Source: Pararhizobium sp. (GTDB taxonomy: Bacteria; Pseudomonadota; Alphaproteobacteria; Rhizobiales; Rhizobiaceae). From it: DNA of 64,000 nt. Below are positions 51,188 through 60,683 of the stretch, in pieces; the first letter of the stretch is position 1, and the number at the start of each line of letters is the position of its first letter. Below the pieces are notes generated by a model, which did no database searches, had not been told where the DNA came from, and was given only the letters and a program-made list of their open reading frames with translations. The stretch covers positions 117,844 through 181,843 of the forward strand of contig JAURWE010000122.1 in NCBI GenBank assembly GCA_030655075.1, given 5' to 3'. Made by a program: the position numbers and the translations under genes.

Positions 51188-53257
51188 TCAGGCGAGGTTG
51201 AGGGCCGACACGGCCATGTCGATCAGCTTGATGCCGGCGAACGGCACGATGAGGCCGCCGAGGCCGTAGATCAGCAGGTTGCGCCGCAGCAGCGGACCGG
51301 CGCCGATCGCCTTGTAGGCAACGCCCTTCAGCGCCAGCGGGATCAGCGCGATGATGATCAGGGCATTGAAGATGATCGCTGACAGGATGGCGCTTTCCGG
51401 GGAAGACAGGCGCATGATGTTGAGCGTATCGAGCTGCGGATAAAGCACCACGAACATCGCCGGAATGATCGCGAAATATTTCGCGACGTCGTTGGCGATC
51501 GAGAAGGTCGTCAGCGACCCGCGCGTCATCAGCAGCTGCTTGCCGATCTCGACGATCTCGATCAGCTTGGTCGGGTCGCTGTCGAGATCGACCATGTTGC
51601 CCGCCTCGCGGGCGGCAACCGTCCCCGTGTTCATCGCCACGCCGACATCCGCCTGGGCCAGCGCCGGCGCATCGTTGGTGCCATCGCCGCACATGGCGAC
51701 CAGCTTGCCCTTGGCCTGTTCGTCGCGGATCAGCTGAAGCTTGTTTTCCGGTGTCGCCTGGGCAAGGAAGTCATCGACACCGGCCTCGGCAGCGATCGCG
51801 GCGGCCGTCATCGGGTTGTCGCCTGTTATCATCACGGTGCGGATGCCCATCCGGCGCAGTTCTGCAAAGCGCTCCTTGATGCCGCCCTTGACGATGTCCT
51901 TGAGGTGGATGATGCCGAGGAGTTTTCCGTCCCTGATAACCGCGAGCGGTGTGCCCCCCGCCTTGGCGATCGCATCGGCAATGGCCTGACCTTCCCGGAC
52001 AACAGTGTCCGGCACGACGCTGCCGCCGGACGCGGCCTGGAGCTGAAGATATTTAAGAACGGAATCGACGGCGCCCTTGCGGATCGACGATCCCCCGAGA
52101 TCGACGCCAGACATCCGGCTTTGCGCCGTGAACGGCACGAAGGTTGCCTTCAGCTCTGTCATGTCGCGGGCGCGGATGCCGAATTTGTCCTTGGCTAGAA
52201 CCGTGATCGAGCGGCCTTCCGGCGTTTCGTCGGCAAGCGACGCCAGCTGCGATGCGTCGGCAAGGTCCTGCTCGCTGACGCCGCTGACCGGACGAAACTC
52301 GGTTGCCTGGCGATTGCCGAGCGTGATCGTGCCGGTCTTGTCGAGCAGCAGCGTGTCGATGTCGCCGGCCGCCTCGACCGCGCGGCCGGACATGGCGAGC
52401 ACATTGAAGCGCACCAGCCGGTCCATGCCGGCGATGCCAATGGCAGACAGCAAGGCGCCGATGGTTGTCGGGATGAGCGTGACGAACAGAGCGACGAGCA
52501 CGACGATCGGGATCTTACCGCCGGCATAGCTGGCGAAGGCCGGAATGGTCGCGACCGCCATGACGAAGATCAGCGTCATGGCTGCCAGCAGGATGTTGAG
52601 GGCGATCTCGTTCGGCGTCTTCTGGCGCTCGGCGCCTTCGACCAGCGCAATCATGCGATCGATAAACGTGGAGCCGGCGGCTGCCGTGATGCGCACCTTG
52701 ATCCAGTCGGACAGGACCTGCGTGCCACCGGTGACGGCCGAGCGGTCGCCGCCCGATTCGCGGATGACCGGGGCGGATTCACCTGTGATCGCAGCCTCGT
52801 TCACCGAGGCGATACCTTCGATGATCTCACCGTCGGACGGGATGATGTCGCCGGCTTCGACGAGGACGATGTCGCCCACCTTCAGAGAATTGCCGGGGAC
52901 ATCCTTCCAGTCGCGGCTGCCAGCTGAGGCGAGAAGCTTGGCCTGCGTTTCCGAGCGTGTCCGGCGCAGGGATTCGGCCTGCGCCTTGCCGCGCCCCTCG
53001 GCAACCGCTTCGGCGAAGTTGGCAAACAGCACCGTGAACCAGAGCCAGAGGATGATCTGAAAGGAAAAGCCCAGCCCTTCCGCTCCCGTCGCCAGGTCCT
53101 TGAGAAACAGGATGGTCGTCAGACACGAGACGACCGCCACCACGAACATGACCGGGTTCCTGGCCAGTGTCCGGGGATCAAGCTTGGTGAATGCGCCGCC
53201 GATGGCGGGGACGAGAATGCGAGCATCAAGAACGCTCGCCGATTTGGGCTGGCTCAT
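51188..53257 (-). CDS. kdpB: K+-transporting ATPase subunit B (P-type ATPase)
   Basis: 689-residue P-type ATPase subunit energising K+ uptake. Phosphorylation motif LLLDKTGTITLGNRQ (Asp about 305), TGES actuator motif AAITGESAPV (about 155), hinge MCGDGTNDAPALAQADVG (about 515), and KdpB-specific membrane segments. Start at 53257 (MSQPKSASV) fits family length; the frame is open upstream without homology. First large gene of the operon, preceding kdpA. This order is unusual. Confidence 0.95.
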   Translation of the reverse strand: MSQPKSASVLDARILVPAIGGAFTKLDPRTLARNPVMFVVAVVSCLTTILFLKDLATGAEGLGFSFQIILWLWFTVLFANFAEAVAEGRGKAQAESLRRTRSETQAKLLASAGSRDWKDVPGNSLKVGDIVLVEAGDIIPSDGEIIEGIASVNEAAITGESAPVIRESGGDRSAVTGGTQVLSDWIKVRITAAAGSTFIDRMIALVEGAERQKTPNEIALNILLAAMTLIFVMAVATIPAFASYAGGKIPIVVLVALFVTLIPTTIGALLSAIGIAGMDRLVRFNVLAMSGRAVEAAGDIDTLLLDKTGTITLGNRQATEFRPVSGVSEQDLADASQLASLADETPEGRSITVLAKDKFGIRARDMTELKATFVPFTAQSRMSGVDLGGSSIRKGAVDSVLKYLQLQAASGGSVVPDTVVREGQAIADAIAKAGGTPLAVIRDGKLLGIIHLKDIVKGGIKERFAELRRMGIRTVMITGDNPMTAAAIAAEAGVDDFLAQATPENKLQLIRDEQAKGKLVAMCGDGTNDAPALAQADVGVAMNTGTVAAREAGNMVDLDSDPTKLIEIVEIGKQLLMTRGSLTTFSIANDVAKYFAIIPAMFVVLYPQLDTLNIMRLSSPESAILSAIIFNALIIIALIPLALKGVAYKAIGAGPLLRRNLLIYGLGGLIVPFAGIKLIDMAVSALNLA

Positions 53258-53310
53258 AGGAGACCCCGATGTGAAATGTTGGAACAGAATGATGATCAGC
53301 CTGCGGCCCG

Positions 53311-53400
53311 CTAGAACCGCTCGGGCCGCCAGAGCGCATAGGCGAGATAGGCCGTGATAAAAACGGTCACGGCGCCGCTGAGGATATAGTCGAAGGTCAT
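53311..53400 (-). CDS. kdpF: K+-transporting ATPase subunit F (KdpF)
   Basis: 29-residue single-helix peptide, MTFDYILSGAVTV at the start and ending YLAYALWRPERF. The A-L-x-R-P-E-R-F ending is the usual KdpF signature; the subunit stabilises the KdpABC complex in lipid. It begins the leftward kdp operon, 53 bases upstream of kdpB. Too short for most gene finders. Confidence 0.85.
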   Translation of the reverse strand: MTFDYILSGAVTVFITAYLAYALWRPERF

Positions 53401-53609
53401 GTCGCACCTATCGGTCGCATCGTTGCCCGCCCGCAGAAGGGCGAAGGGATCGACAGATGTATGCCGCTGATGCCCGTAGGAATTCGAGACGAAGGAAAGG
53501 ACGAAGATATAAAGATTCTATAGTGATCCAATCTGAAGATCTAGAACGTGCGGCGCGCTGCCGCCGATGCAGATCATCAAGCCGGGGTTCCAGATGGCGC
53601 TGACCCTGC
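53401..53609 (-). promoter_or_regulatory. kdp upstream region with AT-rich candidate KdpE site
   Basis: The gap between kdpF and the transposase remnant contains an AT-rich patch around 53505-53545. On the minus strand it includes CTTTATATC, resembling the T-rich direct repeats bound by KdpE. No convincing -35/-10 pair was fixed. This is the only place a kdp promoter can be. Confidence 0.35.
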
Positions 53610-54420
53610 CCGTGCTCACAGCTTCATCTGGGCGGCGGCAAGCTGACGGGACATGAGGAATGGGTTCGTTCGCGCAAGGCAGAGAACGGCGATCTGACGC
53701 TGGATGAATTGTGCGTCGAACTGGCTGAGCGTGGCGTCCTGGTCGTCCGCTCCACGGCTAGCCGACTTTTGCATCGGCTTGGGCTGAGCCATAAAAAAAG
53801 TCTGCAGGCCGCCGAGCAGTTGCGGCCGGAGATCGCCCGGTCCCGTGATCTGTGGATCGACCGGCGAAAGCCGTTCTTCAACAAGGCATTGGCGCGTCTG
53901 ATCTTTATCGATGAGACCTCGACCAATACCAAGCTGACAAAACGAAGGGGCTGGTCGCCAAGGGGGAAGCGCTATTTCACCCACGCACCGTTCGGTTCCT
54001 GGAAAACCCAAACCTTCATCGCCGGTCTGCGCTGTCATGGCTTGACGGTACCCTGGATTGCCAATGCGCCAATGAACGGCCGCATCTTCGAAACATGGAT
54101 CGAAACTCAACTCGCCCCGACCTTGTCGCAAGGCGACGTTGTCATCCTCGACAACGTGCCTTTCACAAAAGCCCGCGAGCAGAAGAATTGGTCAGGGCAC
54201 GAGGCGCATGGCTTCTCTTCCTTCCGCCCTCTTCCCCGCACCTCAATCCCATCGAAATGACCTTTTCAGAACTCAAACCCTGTTGCGAAAGCGCGCAGCC
54301 CGAACCTTCGATACAATCTCAGATGCGCTTGGCGACATCTGCGATCATTTCCCATCACAGAATGCCGCAACTTTTTCAAAGCAGCAGGATATGAGGCCGA
54401 ATGGATGCAAAATGCTTTAG
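53610..54420 (+). pseudogene. IS630-family transposase, degenerate with several frameshifts
   Basis: Remnant of an IS630/Tc1-mariner DDE transposase. The open part includes KLTGHEEWVRSRKAENGDL, LIFIDETSTNTKLTKRRGW (first catalytic D), and VVILDN (second D, about 54150). The frame then shifts to LLFLPPSSPHLNPIEMTFSEL (final catalytic E), shifts again to LLRKRAARTFDTISDALGDI, and once more to NFFKAAGYEAEWMQNAL. The N-terminal DNA-binding region is lost or scrambled. At least three frameshifts make it inactive; no terminal repeats were identified. It separates kdp from the second carbohydrate cluster. Confidence 0.88.
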
Positions 54421-54510
54421 TCGACCTGTCACATTCGTCTGTCGGCGGCGAAGGAGAGCAACAAGCGGGATACGGTTAGACAATGCAGATCAAACAAACC
54501 CAAAAAGTCA

Positions 54511-55419
54511 TCATTCCCAAGGTGGGGGCTTAAACTCTGCAGTCAGGTATTCGATAAATGCCCTGATCCGGGGCAAGAGATGTCGTTCGGGCAGGTAGAC
54601 GGCATGGAAGGCAGTATCGTCGACCGCTTGGAATTCGGTTAGAAGAGGCACCAAAGTTCCGTTGCGGATCAGTGGCATCGACAGGTGTTCTGCCATTCGC
54701 ATGATGCCCACACCCTCTAGGCAAAGTTGCACGAGAGTGAGGCCGTTCGAGCCGCGAAAGTTGCCGTTGACCTGGGTTGTCTCGATCACTCCGCCAACTT
54801 GAAACGGCCACCGATTGAGATGTTCGCGCGAGCCATGCCACAGAAGGCAGTTGAAATTAGCGAGATCCTTCGGCGTCTTTGGCTTGCCGAAATTGGAGAC
54901 AAAACTCGGAGAGGCGACGACGATGCGCTGCAGATCGCAGAGCTTTCGGCCGATAAGGGCGGAGTCCGACAGGCGGCCCATACGGATTGCCACGTCGAAA
55001 TTTTCCTCGATCAGATTGGTGTTCTGGTCGTCCAGCGACAAGACCAAATTCAACCCGGAATGCCTTTTCAGAAAAGCTGGAATGCGTGGCACGATCTGAT
55101 CCGTCCCGAAGGCGATCGGTGCCGTAACGCGAAGATCGCCCAGGACTTGCGACTTCGCCGTCGCAATTGCACCTTCCGCCTGGTCGACAAGCGCAATGAT
55201 CTCGGCGCATTTTGCCGCAAATATGCGGCCCTCCTCGGTCAGCCTGAAGCCCCTCGTTGAACGATGCATCAGCTGAATGCCGAGGCGCTTCTCCAAATTG
55301 TAGAGTGTCTGGCTGATCGATGACTGGCTGACGCCGAGAATATGGGATGCGGCCGTGAACCCTCCCCCGTCAATAACCGAGCGAAAAACACGCATTTCCA
55401 GCAGCCGGTTGTCCTTCAT
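54511..55419 (-). CDS. LysR-family transcriptional regulator (divergent)
   Basis: 302-residue LysR regulator. N-terminal helix-turn-helix (about 15-60: GGFTAASHILGVSQSSISQT), then effector-binding domain; resembles the large DmlR/CrgA-like branch (FRLTEEGRIFAAKCAEIIAL). Transcribed away from the class II aldolase gene at 55708, so probably controls that cluster and itself from the shared 288-base gap. Its 3' end lies close to the transposase remnant but appears complete. Confidence 0.9.
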   Translation of the reverse strand: MKDNRLLEMRVFRSVIDGGGFTAASHILGVSQSSISQTLYNLEKRLGIQLMHRSTRGFRLTEEGRIFAAKCAEIIALVDQAEGAIATAKSQVLGDLRVTAPIAFGTDQIVPRIPAFLKRHSGLNLVLSLDDQNTNLIEENFDVAIRMGRLSDSALIGRKLCDLQRIVVASPSFVSNFGKPKTPKDLANFNCLLWHGSREHLNRWPFQVGGVIETTQVNGNFRGSNGLTLVQLCLEGVGIMRMAEHLSMPLIRNGTLVPLLTEFQAVDDTAFHAVYLPERHLLPRIRAFIEYLTAEFKPPPWE

Positions 55420-55571
55420 TGCTGCCCCGTCTCAAGTGCATTCGGCCAATGTAAACAACTGTAAGTGATCATCTCAGAATCCCTAAATCAAAAGCAATCT
55501 TTCACAAAGAATAGACATAACAATCGGTTGCGGCAAGTTGCCTCTCTTGAAACCGCTCCCAGGTTTTTCCT

Positions 55572-55586
55572 TGATAAGTGTTATCA
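55572..55586. promoter_or_regulatory. Candidate operator TGATAA-N3-TTATCA
   Basis: Perfect 6-base inverted repeat with a 3-base centre inside the 288-base region between the divergent LysR gene (start 55419) and the aldolase gene (start 55708). LysR sites are AT-rich interrupted palindromes, so this is a fair candidate. No promoter hexamers could be fixed in the same region. Confidence 0.45.
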
Positions 55587-55707
55587 GGAACCGGCGAATT
55601 GACCCTTTCGGCGGCGCTGTGCAGTCTTGCTCAACAGCAGCCCGACACCTTCTGAGCTTTTTTCACAAGGTCGCTGCGCAAAAACAACCGATATGGAGGA
55701 GGCATCA

Positions 55708-56520
55708 ATGTTAGATCTTGGGAACCGCGTTTCCGTTTATCAGCCGGAGCAGGCCGGTCTGATTTTTCCGGATATTCCGGAGTTTGAGACTGTTGCCGAA
55801 GAGCGTCAGCACCGCAAGGAACGATTGGTCGCCGCGTGCCGCGCTTTCGCCCAGCAGGGCTATGACTACGGTTTTGCGGGCCACCTGACCGTTCGAGACC
55901 CGGAACGGCCGGAGCTCTACTGGACCAACCCGATGGCCGTGCATTTCGCCAAGGTGCAGGTTTCCAACTTGATCCTCGTCGACCATCACGGCAAGGTTGT
56001 GGAAGGCCGCTACGCGGTCAACCGCGCAGGGTTCATACTGCATGCCAACGTCCATGAAGCCCATCCGGACATCATCGCGATGTGTCACGCTCACACGATC
56101 TACGGCACCGCCTTTTCGTCGCTTGGCCGACCGCTAGAGCCGATCACGCAAGACGCTTGCGCCTTCTATGAAGATCACGTCGTCATCGGCGATGTGGCTG
56201 GCGCTGTGGCCGTCGAATACAAGGCGGGCTCGGATGTTGCCGCAGCGTTCAAAGGCGTCAAGGCGGCCATCCATCAGAACCACGGTTTGCTGACTGCCAG
56301 CCGCCACAGCATCGATTCTGCGGCTTTTTGGTTCATCGCCCTGGAGCGCTGCTGCCAGCAGCAGCTCGCCATCGAGGCAACCGGTCTCAAGCCGACCTAT
56401 GTCCAGGAAAAGCGCGCGCGCTACAGCCGCGAACACGTGGGCAGCGATTACATCGGCTGGCTGCATTTCCAGCCGATATTCGAACAGTTGAAGGACAGCC
56501 AGCCCGACATGTTCCGCTAG
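55708..56520 (+). CDS. Class II aldolase/adducin family protein
   Basis: 270-residue member of the AraD/FucA-like superfamily. Zinc-ligand histidines appear in MCHAHTIYG (about 139) and HQNHGLLT (about 206), with GHLTVRDPE (about 55) lining the active site. Members cleave L-fuculose-1-phosphate-type substrates, epimerise ribulose-5-phosphate, or decarboxylate; this one is longer than FucA/AraD (about 215-230) and closer to uncharacterised adducin-like proteins. ATG at 55708 follows a strong GGAGGAGG at 55695-55702. First gene of the rightward unit; a hairpin and 70 bases separate it from the aldehyde dehydrogenase. Confidence 0.87.
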   Translation: MLDLGNRVSVYQPEQAGLIFPDIPEFETVAEERQHRKERLVAACRAFAQQGYDYGFAGHLTVRDPERPELYWTNPMAVHFAKVQVSNLILVDHHGKVVEGRYAVNRAGFILHANVHEAHPDIIAMCHAHTIYGTAFSSLGRPLEPITQDACAFYEDHVVIGDVAGAVAVEYKAGSDVAAAFKGVKAAIHQNHGLLTASRHSIDSAAFWFIALERCCQQQLAIEATGLKPTYVQEKRARYSREHVGSDYIGWLHFQPIFEQLKDSQPDMFR

Positions 56521-56528
56521 AAGCGGCA

Positions 56529-56555
56529 GCGCACCCGGACGAGCGCCGGGTGCGC
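56529..56555 (+). repeat. Strong hairpin between aldolase and aldA genes
   Basis: Perfect 10-base arms GCGCACCCGG (56529-56538) and CCGGGTGCGC (56546-56555) around a 7-base loop. No T-run follows, so it is more likely an mRNA-stabilising or attenuating hairpin than an intrinsic terminator. Confidence 0.6.
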
Positions 56556-56590
56556 CCCTACAAATACGCGGGCAGGAGGAGGCCACCGTT

Positions 56591-58024
56591 TTGAAAACCT
56601 ACCAGAATTATATCGACGGACAATTCGTGAAATCGTCGGGAACTGTCGGCGTTGAAGTTCTCAACCCGGCCAACCAGAAGGTCATCGGCATCGTGCCGGA
56701 TGCGACAGCCGATGATGTGGATGCAGCCGTTGCGGCGGCCGCCCGGGCGCAGAGCGGATGGGAAGGCCTGTCGGCCACGCAGCGCGCAGTCTATCTGCGG
56801 CAGATTTCAGCCCGCATTCGGGCAAATGTCGACAGGCTGGCCAAGACGATCAGCCTTGAGCAGGGGAAAATCTTCCCGCTGGCAATCCACGAGGTCAATC
56901 TGGCGGCGAACTACATCGACTACATGGCCGAATGGGCCCTGCGAATTGAAGGCGAAGTCGTTGCCAGCGACAAGGCGAACGAAACCATCCTGCTCTTTCG
57001 CAAACCGATCGGCGTAACTGCGGGGATTCTGCCGTGGAATTTTCCGTTCTTCCTGATTGCCCGCAAGCTCGCCCCCGCACTGGTGACCGGCAATACGATC
57101 ATTATCAAGTCGAGCGAGGAAACACCGATCAATGCGTTCGAATTTGCTGAGCTCCTCAACGAAACGGACATTCCCAAAGGTGTCGTAAACGTTGTCAGTG
57201 GCCGCGGCGGCACGACAGGCAGCGCGCTGTCGGCTCATCGGGGCGTCGGTCTGATCAGCTTTACCGGCAGCGTTGCCACAGGCGCCAGCATCATGGCGGC
57301 CGCAGCGGGAAATCTGACCCGGGTCAATCTGGAATTGGGCGGCAAAGCGCCAGCCATCGTCATGGCGGATGCCGATATCGACATCGCCGTGAAGGCGATC
57401 CACGAATCCCGCATTGCCAACACGGGACAGCTTTGTAACTGCCCGGAGCGCGTCTACGTGCAGCGAGCGGTTGTCGATCAGTTCACCCAGAAAATCGCAC
57501 AGCGGATGAAGGAGACGACTTACGGTGACCCGCTCAGCGGCGATGACATCATGATGGGACCGCTGGTCAACCGGCAGGGCCTTCAAAAGGTCGCCGGTTT
57601 GGTCGAGCGAGCCTCAGCAGCGGGCGCCGAGATCGTTACCGGGGGCAAGGTCGCGCATCGTGATGCGGGCCTGCACTATGAGCCGACGGTTATGATCAAC
57701 TGCCGCAACGACATGGAGATCATGCGCAAGGAGATCTTCGGCCCCGTGTTGCCGATCCAAGTGATCGACGATCTCGAAGAGGCAATCGCACTGGCCAACG
57801 ATTCGGAATACGGCCTCACCTCGTCGCTCTACACATCCAATCTGAATGCGACGATGAAGGCCATCCGCGAACTGCGGTTCGGTGAGACCTTTGTCAACCG
57901 CAACAATTTCGAAGCCATTCAGGGCTTCCATGCCGGCCGGCGCAAATCCGGCATCGGCGGTGCCGACGGCAAACACGGCCTCTACGAGTATATGGAGACG
58001 CACATCGTCTACATCGAAAGCTAG
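56591..58024 (+). CDS. aldA: Aldehyde dehydrogenase, AldA (lactaldehyde/glycolaldehyde) type
   Basis: 477-residue NAD-dependent aldehyde dehydrogenase. Resembles E. coli AldA over its whole length: ILPWNFPFFLIARKLAPAL (about 150), GSVATGASIM, catalytic Glu in LELGGKAPAIVM (about 246), catalytic Cys in GQLCNCPERVYVQ (about 280), and the ending GFHAGRRKSGIGGADGKHG. AldA oxidises lactaldehyde to lactate and glycolaldehyde to glycolate, products expected from a class II aldolase such as the upstream gene. Start is TTG at 56591 after AGGAGGAGG; no better ATG exists near. Confidence 0.88.
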   Translation: MKTYQNYIDGQFVKSSGTVGVEVLNPANQKVIGIVPDATADDVDAAVAAAARAQSGWEGLSATQRAVYLRQISARIRANVDRLAKTISLEQGKIFPLAIHEVNLAANYIDYMAEWALRIEGEVVASDKANETILLFRKPIGVTAGILPWNFPFFLIARKLAPALVTGNTIIIKSSEETPINAFEFAELLNETDIPKGVVNVVSGRGGTTGSALSAHRGVGLISFTGSVATGASIMAAAAGNLTRVNLELGGKAPAIVMADADIDIAVKAIHESRIANTGQLCNCPERVYVQRAVVDQFTQKIAQRMKETTYGDPLSGDDIMMGPLVNRQGLQKVAGLVERASAAGAEIVTGGKVAHRDAGLHYEPTVMINCRNDMEIMRKEIFGPVLPIQVIDDLEEAIALANDSEYGLTSSLYTSNLNATMKAIRELRFGETFVNRNNFEAIQGFHAGRRKSGIGGADGKHGLYEYMETHIVYIES

Positions 58025-58087
58025 TGACATTCGGCCGCCCGGATGAGGAGACGACGGCGGATTTTTTAATTTTAACGGGAGGGATAA

Positions 58088-59032
58088 ATGTCCAAATTTG
58101 TAAAATCGATTGTGACCGCAAGTGCCATTTTCTGTATTGGCGCCGCAGCTGAGGCCAAGCCGCTTAACATCACCTGGGTTGCGGGTAACTCTGCATTGCA
58201 GACAGAGCACCGTATCCGCGAAGGCTTTGCGAAGTACCTTGAGGATAACGGCATCAAGGAATGGAACATCACCTACCTGGACAGCGCCGGCTCCGCAGAG
58301 AAGGTCGCGAACAACATTCAGGACGCGGTCTCGCGCGGCTCGGACTTCATCTTGGTTACCGTCGCCGATCTGCGGGCTTCCAACAGCGCTCTTTCCGGTG
58401 CGGCCGAGGCCAATATTCCGGTGTTCACCGCCGACAGTGGCTGGATCCCGGGTTCCATTACCGACGTGACGACAAACAACTGGCAGATGTCCTCGGAAGT
58501 CTCGTTGGAACTGATCAATCGTATGCGCGGCAAGGGCAACCTTGTGCTTCTGACGGCTGACGGGCTCAAGCCAGTGCGCGAACGCAGCGATACGCTTCGG
58601 GCCATCGTGCGGGAATATCCTGACGTGAAAATCATCGCCGAGCACGACATCAATCTGTCCAATTTTTATCAGGACACCATGGATGCCGTTCAGGACATGT
58701 CGACACGTTTCGGAACGGAGATCGATGCTGTCTGGGCCCCTTGGGATGAGCCAGCACAGGCGGCTGTCACAGCGCTTGCCGCCGCTGGCCTCGACAAGGT
58801 TCCAGTCTCGGGTATGGACGGGCATCAGAGCGCGCTGGATTCGATCTGCAAACAGGACAGCATGTTCATCGCGACAGGCCGTCAACAGTTCGAAGTCTGG
58901 GGTGCGACCTTGGCCGACTACATCAACCGTGTCGGAGAGAAAGGCGAAAGCGCCGAAAGCGTGAAGACCTCTGACATCGTCTATTTCCCGGCCAAGCTTT
59001 ATACAAAGGCCGATTGCGAAAAGAGCCAATAG
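58088..59032 (+). CDS. Sugar ABC transporter substrate-binding protein
   Basis: 314-residue periplasmic binding protein of the ribose/rhizopine-type (Peripla_BP_4) family. Signal peptide at residues about 1-23 (SIVTASAIFCIGAAAEAK). Ligand-pocket blocks: LILVTV-like strand with DFILVTVADLRA (about 98), NIPVFTADSGW (about 115), and DAVWAPWDEPAQAAVTAL (about 212). GGGAGG precedes the ATG. Encoded with an ATPase and a permease downstream, after a strong hairpin. Ligand unknown. Confidence 0.88.
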   Translation: MSKFVKSIVTASAIFCIGAAAEAKPLNITWVAGNSALQTEHRIREGFAKYLEDNGIKEWNITYLDSAGSAEKVANNIQDAVSRGSDFILVTVADLRASNSALSGAAEANIPVFTADSGWIPGSITDVTTNNWQMSSEVSLELINRMRGKGNLVLLTADGLKPVRERSDTLRAIVREYPDVKIIAEHDINLSNFYQDTMDAVQDMSTRFGTEIDAVWAPWDEPAQAAVTALAAAGLDKVPVSGMDGHQSALDSICKQDSMFIATGRQQFEVWGATLADYINRVGEKGESAESVKTSDIVYFPAKLYTKADCEKSQ

Positions 59033-59040
59033 ACATCGGC

Positions 59041-59068
59041 AAAGGCACCTCCTTTGGGAGGTGCCTTT
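59041..59068 (+). terminator. Perfect 12-bp stem hairpin after binding-protein gene
   Basis: Arms AAAGGCACCTCC (59041-59052) and GGAGGTGCCTTT (59057-59068) around TTTG, with the T-run forming the end of the right arm. It lies eight bases after the binding-protein stop and before the ATPase gene, so it acts as partial terminator or mRNA stabiliser, giving excess binding protein. Confidence 0.8.
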
Positions 59069-59156
59069 CTCCACGTTGTGACCGGCGAACTGACGTCATG
59101 TCGGTATCTGGGTCACGATGTTTCAAAGATCGCGACAGGTTTCTGGGAGGACCATG

Positions 59157-60683
59157 ATGGCCGTCAAGCTCCACAATATCAAAGTGCACTATCCCGGCGT
59201 CAAAGCTCTGGACGGTGTTTCAATCACCATACGCCCCGGCGAAGTTCACGGTATCATCGGCGAAAACGGTGCCGGAAAGTCGACCCTCATGAACGTGCTG
59301 AGTGGGTCGGTCCGGGCAACCGAAGGCACAATCGACCTCGATGGCGAAGAAACCGTGTTTGACAAACCTGCAGCGGCCGTCGCATGCGGAATCTCCCTTG
59401 TCTCGCAGGAAGGCAGTCTTGTGCCGCATCTGTCGGCCGCTGCCAACATCTGTCTTGGCTTTGAAGCCACCCGGCTGGGCTGGATTCTGCAGAACCGGGA
59501 AATGGCCCGCATCGCGGCGCGTTTGCGCGACCGATGGTTTCCCGGCACGGTGATCGACTTCGATCTTCCCGTCAGCGAACTGCCCTATGCCAGCCAGAAG
59601 ATCATCGAAATTCTCCGCGCCCTGCATTCCCACCCAAAAATTCTCATCCTCGACGAGCCAACGGCGACATTGCCGGCACGCGAGAAGGAAAGCCTTGGTG
59701 CGCTCATCCGCAAGATTTCTGCCGACGGCGTCGGTGTGGTTCTGATCAGCCACTTCATGGCCGAGGTACTGCATCTCTCCGACCACATCACGGCGTTGCA
59801 GGACGGAAAGGTCGTCCAGTCTGTCGCCAACGACGCACTTACCGAACGCGACCTCGTGGGAATGATGTTCAGCCGCCAAGGCGGCTTCAACCACCTTGAA
59901 GCCTCCAAACAAGATGGCGATGCTGCGCGGCGCATCGAGACGGATCCGGTCCTGTCGATGAACCACTGGCATGGCGAAAACTTCGAAGTCGGCCAGTTCG
60001 AGGCTCGGCCGGGTGAAATCGTCGGCCTGATCGGGTTGACGGGTGCAGGGCATTCGGATTTTGCCGGCTCGATCTACCAGCCGCGCCTTGCCCGCCACGG
60101 CGCAATGTTGATCAAGGGAAAGAATTGCGAAGGCTTCACGATAAAGCAGATGCGCAAATCCGGAGTCGCTTACATTCCGGACCATCGCATGACCAACGCC
60201 CTGATCGGCCACTGGACTGTTCGCGAAAGCATGTCCCTCATCAACCTCACCAATGTTGCCAGCCGGTTTCTGGGTTATGTCCAGGCCGGTGCCGAGCGCA
60301 AGGAAGCCGACAGCCTTGCCCGCCGCCTGCGGGTAAAAATGTCGTCCATCGAACAGAAGATTTCTGAACTCAGTGGTGGCAACAAGCAGAAGGTTTCCAT
60401 CGGTCGTTGGCTTTATGCGACCACCGAAAAGGCCACGGTGTTCATATTCGTCGAGCCGACCGAGGGTGTCGACATTGGCTCGAAACAGGAAATTCACAAT
60501 TTAATGCGGACGCTGGCAAGCGAGGGTGCGGCGATAATCGTCGTGTCATCAGATCTTCTCGAGATCGCGGCTGTTGCAGATCGAGTCGTACCATTCAGCC
60601 GGGGCCGCAGCGGCCCATCCATTTCAAAATCCGAGTTCAGCGAAAAGACGTTCGTTGACGCTATTGTGGGGATTGCAGCATGA
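59157..60683 (+). CDS. Sugar ABC transporter ATP-binding protein (tandem ABC)
   Basis: 508-residue fused double ATPase of the RbsA/MglA class. First domain complete: Walker A GENGAGKSTLMNVLSG (about 33), Walker B ILILDEPTATLP (about 160). Second domain is degenerate as usual: GLIGLTGAGHSDF for Walker A, signature LSGGNKQKVSIGRWL (about 400), and Walker B altered to FIFVEPTEGVDIG with the acidic D replaced by V. Start 59157 has GGGAGG six bases upstream; ATG 59154 is adjacent. Four-base overlap with the permease gene. Confidence 0.9.
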   Translation: MAVKLHNIKVHYPGVKALDGVSITIRPGEVHGIIGENGAGKSTLMNVLSGSVRATEGTIDLDGEETVFDKPAAAVACGISLVSQEGSLVPHLSAAANICLGFEATRLGWILQNREMARIAARLRDRWFPGTVIDFDLPVSELPYASQKIIEILRALHSHPKILILDEPTATLPAREKESLGALIRKISADGVGVVLISHFMAEVLHLSDHITALQDGKVVQSVANDALTERDLVGMMFSRQGGFNHLEASKQDGDAARRIETDPVLSMNHWHGENFEVGQFEARPGEIVGLIGLTGAGHSDFAGSIYQPRLARHGAMLIKGKNCEGFTIKQMRKSGVAYIPDHRMTNALIGHWTVRESMSLINLTNVASRFLGYVQAGAERKEADSLARRLRVKMSSIEQKISELSGGNKQKVSIGRWLYATTEKATVFIFVEPTEGVDIGSKQEIHNLMRTLASEGAAIIVVSSDLLEIAAVADRVVPFSRGRSGPSISKSEFSEKTFVDAIVGIAA

